From: Botryllus schlosseri
Lineage: Eukaryota; Chordata; Ascidiacea; Stolidobranchia; Styelidae
Length of the DNA stretch: 24,426 nucleotides
Assembly (NCBI GenBank): GCA_000444245.1
Contig: ATSW01051254.1
Location: 1 to 24,426, forward strand
Direction of reading: 5' to 3'
Below, in pieces: positions 1 to 10,500 of this stretch. Both the position numbers and the translations under genes were made by a program. The notes below the pieces were generated by a model. That model searched no databases. It was not told the DNA's origin and saw only the letters and a program-made list of their open reading frames with translations. Position 1 is the first letter of the stretch; each line of letters starts with the position of its first letter.

Positions 1-87
1 TCTCAAAAAAGAGGACATTTTGGCGTCCTCCGAGGACACTTTCAAAAAAGAGGGCAAATCCTCTTAAAAGAGGACGTATGGTAACCC
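1..87. mobile_element. MITE end, TAGGGTTACCAT group (cut by window edge)
   Basis: This is one end of a short non-autonomous DNA transposon. It has purine-rich 'gaggac' repeats (15-23, 32-37, 70-75) and ends in ATGGTAACCC at 78-87, followed by TA at 88-89. The same end, inverted or direct, recurs at 16890-16986 (closest in body sequence) and at both ends of 19177-19420. The left part is outside the window. A TA target duplication is inferred from the complete copy at 19177-19420. The superfamily was not assigned. Confidence 0.6.
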
Positions 88-3000
88 TACTATATACTAT
101 ATCCCCTGAACTGCAAATTTAGGGTTACAAACAAGCACCCTCTAAATGCCGCAAAATTGGGTGACACAGATAAATTAAGACGTGCCTGTGTCGTATTGAA
201 ACCAAGCAAAGTGTAGTACGCTACCAAAATGCTAAATGCGATTAGGGGCGTAAAATCGGAACTGAATCCCGACACGGAATTGCCAGCATGATATTATCGT
301 GAAATATCTGTTGAGTGTTAATTAACATATCATCGTTGCTTTATGTATGTTCTCGACTCTGTCATTTCCAGGCCGCAGCAGAGATAATTCCGCGACGAAT
401 CATCGGTCGCCGTCGCAGTTACTTCGATGACAGGATGAAACAAGCAGAAAGAGTCACAACAATGTACAGAAAGGTTTGGTTGGCATAATAGGCCCGTTAA
501 AACCATATATAGATTACACAGCGCAAGTTGCAAAATGCAAGTTGTACAGTACAGTACACTGGACAGTTCGTAAAATGCCGATGATAATTCACGTAGGTAT
601 TAAGGTAGGCCTATATATATCAGCCAGCGCATATATCAAACGTTCGAAGGGCATATACATTTAAAAACTATTGTTTGTTCACTGTCTGATTTCACCTTAT
701 TCGTCGACCGAGTCACAACAGCATGTCAGGGGGACCGGCGATTGAACGAGACCGTATGATGGCGGGGCTTCTGTATGCACTGCACAGTGTGCACACCGGA
801 ATGTGAATTCCAAAGGCCGGCACATATGCGCAAATATGTGCATTTCGTGTGGGAATGCGAATTGTGACAGTCGAGAGATGTTCAACATGTTCAATTGTTC
901 ATTAATGTGGTAGAACTGCATATTGCAAGAACGCAAGTGTAGTATATGGGTTTGTGACGCACTATTCCTTCCTTTCTCAATGCATTGCAGTTAGTGATGT
1001 ATCTTGAATCGACAAAATTATTTTAAAAAAAATGACAGCGATACTGCTTACTGATACATGGAGAGCGCAGCGTCGCTCAGTGACTGTACTATTCTTGGAT
1101 TCCAGCACGTCGTTACAACGGAAGTTGTCGAATTGAAATTGTGCAGCAAAAAGGGCTTTGCGAGAGCAGTCTATGCGGGCAAGGCCGTTATCAGAATGAA
1201 AGAGTCCAATATCCTGATTCGAGTGTTCCTGTGCTTCCTGCGTTCCGCAGTGGCGAGGCTGATCGCGCGTTGTTAGTATAATGACGAAGGCTCAAACAAG
1301 CGATTACCAATAGGAAACCCAACTTCATTCATGAAATGCGAGAGAGGCGGACTGCGGACGCCAAGATCGGTGCATTTCTGAGTTTTCGCGCTTTTTCTCG
1401 AGGCCCACGTTGCTGCCATGGGCGTGTTGAGTTCTTGAGTACCGCTACATTTCTAATTTGGATTAGCAGGTACCGCATGCCGTTAGTATCTGCTATGTAG
1501 TGCATTGTTATGTCGTCCTATTACGACTCAGTTTGGGAATGACCAAGCTGATAAGGTTAATAGCAGAAGAACTTTGATAAATACTGGGTAACGACAGATT
1601 TATGATCTACCGCACTTGATAGTGATTCATTGCTACGCAGTAAGGTCACGCCATGAGAGAAACAGTATTGTAGAACAAGGTGACACCGTATTTGTCGTTG
1701 TGCCATTCCAAGAGTAAAAGAGATGACTTGCTGTATGAGTGGTCTCTGAGTCAACATTCCAAGCGTCGATGTACCTCAGATAAGCCGTATGATGTTCGGA
1801 AGTGGTAGGTTTACTTTACTTACCTAGTGGCGTGCAGGTTGAATATTAACGAAGCGACATTACCGCACCGATTGAATGGTGCTAGATATATGTCTCGTCG
1901 TGGACGGCAAGGAGTATGTATTGAAAATTGAATACTGCAATAATCATAAAAGAAAGCGAGTCGAAATGTATGAAGATTCGGGATAATGTCAGTGTAGTGG
2001 GGACCCAAATATCGATGCTTGGATCCGTCGCATGCGCATGGAAGATAGCGTCAAGTGAACATGAACACGTAAGACAGCCACGCCTAGGTGCCGACGATAA
2101 CTTTTGTTCCGGATAGAAGTCAGCGCATACCTCTTTACGGTTAATTCATTTCTGGAATTTGGTTACTTCTTTCTGTTTTACTGGTTTTACTTATCCTCAA
2201 TCCTCGGGGCTTCTCTAGTGGCATCGTGTGTGTGCGTTGCGCAACTTCTGGTAGTGAGATTATTATATATCTTCTCCGCGATCCACATTCCAGAGATGAC
2301 AGAAAGTTAGGCCACTCGTTTAGTATGAACTGGTTAGATAATACTTTTGTTGCGAGAAAGAGAAGTGTGTTGGTCTGTGTAATCTACCGGCAAATTCCCA
2401 GACCATGCTCGTGAACACACAATTCGCATATGGTCCATTGCAGTTTCGGCAGCAATATTAGTTTTCTGCGATGTTTGATGCACGAATGAGGTAAGTCGGC
2501 ATACTCGCCTGGGGCGCTCACTCGCTGTACTAGAAATGGGAAGCACGCAAGCCGCGGAGTTCTTTACGCGACAACGACGTAGGTGCGGCAATTTAACACG
2601 CATAAATTAGCGCGGTGCGCGGACATAGTCAGATGCTGCAATATGCCCGAAGTATGACGTCACAGTGGAGGTATACCTTGTTGTTTGGATCTATTCCTGT
2701 ATTACAACAAATACCCCCATTGTAACACTATATCGGGAATTCACGTCATACAATCACCAGCAGCGGATTGACGAGGTTATTGAATGTCAGAGCCCACAAA
2801 AGATAAAAGCGAGAAACTAATGGGTCAGAAATTGTCGAGTCCGCTAATTGAATCCACTGTTTATCCGGGATTTGAGTTTGTTTAAGGTTTGTTACAGTCC
2901 AATGGTGTATCGGAGTACATCTTCCAAAGGGTGGCTTTATTGTGGAAGGGCGTGGCGCTCGATGTTTCATTAGCCACATACCTCGCCGGTTAGAGATAGA

Positions 3001-4352
3001 CGAGAAGTTGGTGCGAAATGCCATATATTGGCAGAAAAATCCCGCGCATCCTGTCGCAAATACAGTCAAGTGCGTAGATTATGTTCGCACTCCTTGAAGA
3101 CTTGCACCTGCATAGGCAGCGTTGACAAGCTGACATTGCGCGTGATTGTGTGAATCCAACATAGTCGCAACCTTATTTCGATTACCACCACATTGACGGA
3201 AACATTGTCCAATTATCGCGGCCATTTCCTGAAATTTTTCGAGAAACCAGGCTACTCGAGGCCGCGCAAGCAGGTTTCAAAGGCTGAATGCGTGACAATT
3301 CACAACTCTACTAAAGTCTCATATTTCAATCAAGTTCCTCGGTCGTAACCAGAAGTTGCGAGCAGCCAGCAGGCATTTTTGACGAGCCCCGTGACTAACA
3401 GAGTGGAATTCACCCAGCCTATCATCGACATTCCGCGCTAGTGACGAATAATCAACACAAAGATATTATAACGAAACACCTACGAAAAACACAAAATTTC
3501 CCCACGAACTCATTTTCGACTCCTGTATGACCAGACCCTGTGTCGCCTACATTCACTTCAAATATGTAAAAAATCAGGCACAAGACTCAAGCATTGATAG
3601 GATCGCATTGCACGTTGGAAACGATAGGCAAGACGATTGCCCAAGCCTTGCACCGCATACACCAGTTTGCCATTTCAGACAGAGGAAATATGTTAGTGCC
3701 AAGAAGCAATCATAGAAAGAAAGAAATTATTTGGCACGGTTTTGATACTATCGGCCTTGTATGAGAACGGTTTTACCGCAATCTCGATAATGGGTAATTT
3801 GACAACATGACATCCGCTACTGATAACATACCGTAAGACACGCACACTCGACCGCAAGGCAAACACGACAATTCTTCGCTGTAAAGATGACAATTTTTCA
3901 CAAACATATCGCGATTATGATTTATAACAGGCATGAATTACGTTTTATCCATTTTCAATGATCATCGACCCGCACACGTAACGTCAGGCAACGACGTGCC
4001 TGTACGCTCCCCTCGACAATGTCATTACCGCAGCGCATCGGTGCGTGACGCGAGATTAACTTCCATCTACCGAAGCGTTACCTCGTCTCCGAATAGCCTT
4101 CGGCAAGCGATCAAGTTCTTAACGGAGGAATGCAATATCGCGGATGGGCGAACGCATCGCATTGTTGGGTGAGAAAACGAGCCGAAAGATAACGCACGGC
4201 TTTTTTTCGGCAGCAGGTAACTTCTTTCGGCCTATTTATAGAAAAAAGATCGCGAGACCGACGGCTCGCGGACGGGAAACCGAACACGTTCCGGAACGGC
4301 AGGCCGTAACAGCGATCCGCATGCATTTCGCGCATGCGCACATCTAGCTCTG
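88..4352. other. Intergenic stretch with no supported gene
   Basis: No open frame here matches a family I recognise, and no chain of phase-consistent exons could be built on either strand. The longest open frames (minus 2746-3069, minus 2334-2603, plus 1058-1276) have no recognisable motif and begin or end without convincing splice sites. The part next to 4352, which is richer in GC, is probably the 3' UTR and downstream flank of LSM11. A patch at about 3484-3545 resembles 16755-16805 and may be old repeat DNA. Confidence 0.5.
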
Positions 4353-4592
4353 TTACTGGCTATCGGCGACTAGCACAACGCTGTCGCCGCGTACCAGTAA
4401 CTGGTTGACGTGTCTCCGGTACAGTTGCGGCATGCCGCCCTTGAAGACTTCGTGCTTGAACAGCCTCGGGCCTACGATCTTAATAGGCAAGTTCCGAGGG
4501 GCGTCGTCGACATTGGATGGGTGCGTGATCGATTTCGCGTTACTTGGTCCGCTGATTGCGCTGGACGCCCGGCCTGAATTCGTCAAGGTCAA
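4353..4592 (-). CDS. LSM11: LSM11 terminal exon (Sm2 motif); 5' boundary uncertain
   Basis: The last codons read RHVNQLLVRGDSVVLVADSQ and stop at TAA (4353-4355). The RH-NQ...RG..V.LV pattern is the Sm2 motif that ends animal LSM11 proteins. The frame is open upstream to about 4609. Exon 5 ends in phase 0, and the nearest phase-0 AG is at 4479-4480 (exon from 4478), whose polypyrimidine tract is weak. The AG at 4601-4602 would need phase 2 and therefore an additional exon. The coding sequence is visibly richer in GC than its flanks. The Sm2 motif is certain; the start of the exon is not. Confidence 0.8.
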   Translation of the reverse strand: MTLTNSGRASSAISGPSNAKSITHPSNVDDAPRNLPIKIVGPRLFKHEVFKGGMPQLYRRHVNQLLVRGDSVVLVADSQ

Positions 4593-7500
4593 TTTTATTC
4601 TAAAATGTCACTTGCCCTGTTGAATTCCCATTGGAATTACTGGTTTTTCCGCAGGCAACCGAGATAGATTGATTCTATTCGCAGAAGCTTTGAATCGATC
4701 AAACCAACAATGCAAATACCTCACCTGTCTTCCAGCTCTCGATGGCGCTATTCAACTGAAATGCAAATAGCGAGTTTCTAGTTTGTGCGGATATTGGCTG
4801 CCTTCAAACTCTATAAGTCGCTTGACTACCAAGAAAGGCAACTATCGGTCGCTTGTTCAACAGTTATAATATAGAGATATAGACCCGGGGCCTACGATAT
4901 AGACCTATAGATATCCGATGTAGGTCGACTCCAGGATGCCTACCTAAGTGTCGGAGGTTTATCTACGCTCCTCGTCGCCAGGTGATCCGCGTAAGCGGTG
5001 TCTTAAAAAAGCCTAGAAGTGGGCCGTGCTACAAGTCGGTAAATACGGAAACATAATAAAGAATATCGGCCTGGTGTAAAATGACCAATGTAGTCCGAAA
5101 CACCATGAATATCAGACAACAACAACAACAACCTATAGATATCCGACCGCTTATGGAGTAGTTATACACAATTACAGAAACATCGTACATCATTAGCACG
5201 GTTAAAACAGCGGGTCCGGCACGGTTACGCACGCATTGGCGAAAAAATAATATATAAATCCAATGGGATTTCATGTAATCGATGACTCGTAACTGGAAAG
5301 GTCAAATAACTGATTAGCGCCGCTTCTTGCGAAACGCGAAGGTAAGGAATCGCGCTCTTTATCTCTGAAAGTGATACGCCCACTTTCGTATTGCCAGCAA
5401 GAGCTTTGTCCGATTGAGTAGATCAGTAGAAGTCAGCATCATGACATTCGACGGTTAGTGACACAAACGGAACTATCTTGATTTGGACAAAGTAAATTGT
5501 GACTTGTCGTAAATGAGTGTAGCACTCAACAATCAAAATCACCAAAGCGATTACAAAATTCATGCTGTTATACTCCCACCTAGCGGCCATTACCTACAAC
5601 GACAGTAATGCCGGATTATTTTCGGTTGACACTCGTCGGGGTAATCTTCAGCAACTAATAAAGAATTGTAAAGAACATTGTATATTAACAATCGTATCAT
5701 CAAATATGACACCACCGGCATGAAAAATCCAGTAATCGAGAATCGAGGCGAACAAATGGCTAAAGCTCAATGTACTATCTCTATCTTTATATTATACACG
5801 AACAGTCGAACACCTTTGGGCGGCACAAACGAGGTTGGTGGGTGTTATTAAAAGTCGACTCCAAGGCGCAGAAATGGAAGAAGGAATGGACAGCCTCTCC
5901 CGACGACGCGAGATCTGACGTCATATTTGGTGATACGATTGTTTATATACAATATTCATTTCAATTCTGTACTAGTTGCTGACGAATGTCAGCCGAAAAT
6001 AGTCGATATATTTTAATATGAATAAATGATTCAATTGTATACCGAAGTTCTGTACCGCTAGGAGTCTCTTCAGACAGTAATGCCGTACATTTGCGAACAC
6101 AAAAGAACAAAACCAGCGCCATATAGCGAGCAGTAACCCATCCAAGTGTACGCGAATGGAAATGTATGCTTCAGTGGTAGAAGTGGTCAACAGCTAGCCA
6201 TGAAGCTCTTCCCATTTTCCGATTACTTAGCATACCAATTCTACTTATACTATACTATATGCTTATTAGGGTGGTCAGATCTATTTCCAGTTTGACAGCC
6301 TTTGTAACATGCAATCTCAGACTAAACTTTTATCATTCAAATTGAAGAAACCACCAGACATTATATCCAGTCATCCATAACTTCCCAATAGCCGAATAAC
6401 GGATAGTTGAATCTCTATCAAGAAGGCATCAAGCATATTAGACACCAATATTTGTTATTATCGTCTCGAATAGGTGCAATTTCCGAAATTATATCTGGTT
6501 ATCGTGACTAAGGTCCAACATCGCTCTCGTCCACCATTTGTAACAATTTCGGTCTTTAAATTAACGCAAATCCACCTGAACACTACTTTCAAATTGCTGC
6601 TCAAGTAGAAGCAGCCTAGTAACGAAACTACTTGAGTAAGTGGTGCAAGTAGAGATCATATAGTTGAGTACTCTTAAAATCGTAGAAGCATTCGCTACTG
6701 GTCGACTCTGCATATCAGACGCATGCGTGCAGACCGCAGATGTGGTCAGTAACAAAATAATTCTACCTTTACCGAGAACTCAAGTAGGTTTTGCCTAAGT
6801 GTACCGTACTACTTACTCAGGTGGTTATGTTTTTGACTACTTGCACTTGTACTGAATAGTTTATGCAAAATTACATACTTTTTAAACTTTGGATTTTGAT
6901 AAGTACAAAGTATTTTTGGGATACCGGTATGCTTGTATCACTTTAATGAGTGCAATTGTTATGACTAATATTGTCAGTAGTCAACTACTATATTAGGGTA
7001 ACCATATTTTTGTTGCTCAAATTACGGACACTCTTTAGCGCCAACTATCGGATTTTAAAATGAGGTATGAACATTGTCTGTCAATATGAGGTCACACTAG
7101 CAAAGCTTTGCCTATCGACTGAATACAGGACTGGAACATTTAGGTCCTGAATAGGCCATGTCAAATGTGAGCTCTGGTGATTGCTAGGGTCTGCAACAGA
7201 TTTCTTTAATGCCGGATAAAATCGTCTGGCAGGTCGTATCCGGTTGTGTGTTTCACAGCCCTGATATGATGCTAGCTCGGTGCAGTCATGTGGTTGTGTG
7301 TTGTAGCCAAGACCGGAACCACATTTTTCAAGCCCCTACCGCCCCCACCACCCAAAAAAACACTGATCTTAAGACCACCATAGGATAATCGATGCAACTT
7401 CTGGGTGATTACTATATATTACTAAATATTTATGATCCGAAATGCCGGTCCGGACCAGCAGGTTGCACATCCAGTGGTTTTCAACCTTCCATGGTCACTT

Positions 7501-10500
7501 GGTCACGACTACATTTCCAATTTTAAATGTCCCATGGTCCATCGAAAAAACTGGGTAAGCTGATTGCTAAAAAAGGTCTGCACCTTCGCACGGACTTACT
7601 CACGGCCTATTTTGGAAATTGATTACATTCAACATCTTTGCGATCCCCAGAATAAATGCAAAGGACCCACTGGTTTAGAAGGACTGTTTTAACCGACACT
7701 AGGAATATACCGTTCTCTTATAATTGCGATTACAATTAGACCAACTGCAGGAAATGATAGTTATCTGCATTTTTGTGAGGGCATAGGTCATCATATAAAA
7801 ATCAATATATGTAAAATCAAGTAGCATAAATCTGCTTTAAAATAATATTGTTTATGTTGATTCACACAAGAACATTGAGCCTACTTCAAGCCTTCAAATT
7901 ACGGACATTTGGGATTCCGGACACGTCCTGGAAAATCCAGATGTATGGCCACCCTATATTATATATATATATCTTTGAAAATTGCACCCCTTTCGTGTCA
8001 TTGGTTATTTTGTGTTATTTTGTGTTACCTATCGACGATATCCAAGTTTTGAAACTACGTTCTTGGGTCCTTTTCAGATCTTCATTTCCAACTTCTACTT
8101 TAGGTAGTTGCACTTTACTACTTCTACTTGTAATAGAGTAGAAATTTACATTACCACTACTTTGACCATAAGTGACCTGATACAAAATGAAGGATTGAAG
8201 ATATAGGTGTAAGTATACCTCAGACACGCTCAAAGGCTTCTGATGGTCCGCTACTTCTCCGACAGGCGGTTTTCTGAAAGTTTCGTCGACATCCATCAGT
8301 GCCTGTAGCAACGATAGTAGTGACGATTTACTGACACAACTGCCACAAACTAGTTACATGTCATGCTGCAATAGAATCTAAATTTGCTGGGAAACAAATC
8401 ATTTGTCACAAACCCTGTGTGAGTACGGTGCATATTAGAGCATATCACAAATTACAGCGGTATGCATAAGGTCCCGTACACAGGCGGTCAGTAAAGAAGT
8501 ACTTTTGCTTTATTGGAGTGCCGAAGCACTGAGTACTTACTGAGCATTACCTATTCAGCTATGATGCCTTTAAATGACTTCCACCCTAACAGGATTTGAA
8601 GTCAAACTACTAACTTTTTTGATATACTAAGAACGACGTAGAGTGTACATTGGGGTTGTTCAAAAATAACTTTTTTTGCAGATTTTTGAGGCTATTAGCT
8701 AAAATATTTAGGTTGCTAAAAATAATGATATACAGAAAATTTGGCTCAATCCAACTGGTAAAAGCGAAGTTGTTGCAGTTGAAAAAAATAGCATTCACTG
8801 TGGGTAATCCAAAAATTAATGAAAGACTCGATCAACTTCACTTCTACAAGCTGGAATTGAGTCAGATTTGTTTTGCATAGTTTATGTAGACAACCTAACA
8901 TTTTCATGGGTTGGCCAGTAAAAATTTAACAGAATTTTTTAAATTTTTTTGTAATAAATTCAAAATTTTCAAACTCTTAATAACTTCACTTCTATTCGTT
9001 GGAATTGAGCTCAATGCGGTGTGCAACATATTTTAGCCGACCTAACAATTTCAGCTAATAGCCGCAGAAATCCGAAAAAAAAAAGTTACTTTTGAACAAT
9101 CCTAGTGTAGGCTACATATCGATTTGCATTGTTTTTATGTGTAAACTTGCTATAACAGCTGAGCAATATATCATTCACTTGAAAAATTGAATGTACTTGG
9201 GGTGCTATCAGTTGCTTTGCATTAGCCGCAGAAATGCATCAAACAAATTGAGTAAAAGAAGACTGCAAAGCCTCTTCCCAATACACTGAGTAATCTTGAG
9301 AAATTCCGTTTTATACTTCTGCTTCATGCAGGTTCCTGCAGGACAATTTTCACTTGTAATTGAGTGGAGATTCCCGGCATTACCTACACTTTTAAGCTAC
9401 CTGAACCTGAGTATCATCAATGACTACTTTGACCATCTCTGCTCCTGTCACACACAACAGGAATATTGCTTTGACCGCCATAAATAATATGGAGAAGGGA
9501 AAGATTTACGCAACAGATGACTAGGTAAGAACACTCGGACTATTGTACAGCAAAGTAAAATATTCCAGGGTCATAATATCTCAGACTTTATGACTGAGAT
9601 GATGGGCACATAGCCGGGATGAAATTTCGAGAGGGGAAGTTGAAAATTTACAACAGCAGATGTATTTATCAACAATGTCGTAGTCGTAAGGAAACATTGT
9701 GACGTAACATCCTAGTAGAGAGTTTGAAGACATCATTCACAGTTGATTAGGACCACTCAAGTAGTCAACACGATCAAACAGTTATGCACGAATCGGAACT
9801 GAATCAGATATGTCATATATGGTTGTAATTTCCCGTTATTACTAAAAAGCCAGATATACTAGAAAATACCAAGGCTTACCAAGTTAAGGAACCGGTCAAA
9901 AGCCACAATGTAGCCAGAGCAGACGCCACGCAATCCACAAAAATCTCGGGTGTACACATTACACCTTCTCTTCGCCTTGGCGATTTTGTAAACAAGACTG
10001 TAAGGACCTTTGTTCAACTCTGAAATACAGTCACATACAATATCTAACGATTTATCAGGACGGATGGAATCTCATGGTTTCATTTACTTTCCATGGAGGT
10101 CAGAATATTTTCTTTTGGTCTTCCGTGCCGCGGAATTCGCTTTGTCCGAGAGGGGATCTGCTTAGACCTGAGAATCAGCATTTTCAAATCAATCTAAAAG
10201 ATGTGGATTATTATTTCAAATTTTGTTATCAGATCTATGACCTGTTGAAGACTATTAGGAACCATAAATAACAGCAGTGCTGAGAACATAGGATGGAGAT
10301 GTAACTGTACTGCGAAACTATTGGGATACACAGTAGGCTAATTGTAAAAAAGTTAAGACTGCAAAGAATCTAGGAAAGCACCAGCCACAGCAATTTCTGT
10401 GGTAGGCATTTGCTAAACTGTTTGTATTGTTGATGCAAAATAGTCATCACATCACTAACTTTTCGAGGAGTATTGAGTTTCGAACCGTTACCTTTCTGAA

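Noticed and set aside
1058-1276. Plus-strand open frame of 72 codons starting MESAASLSD
   Set aside because: No known domain, no supporting neighbouring exons; length is within chance expectation.
2746-3069. Minus-strand open frame of 107 codons
   Set aside because: No motif and no splice context; the opposite strand is also largely open. Chance or old repeat is more likely.
7986-8030. Short tandem tattttgtgt repeat
   Set aside because: Only two units; too short to interpret.
8015-8311. The whole 98-codon minus frame as one coding unit
   Set aside because: Only 8219-8302 matches LSM11; the parts beyond the splice sites are intron and a transposon remnant.
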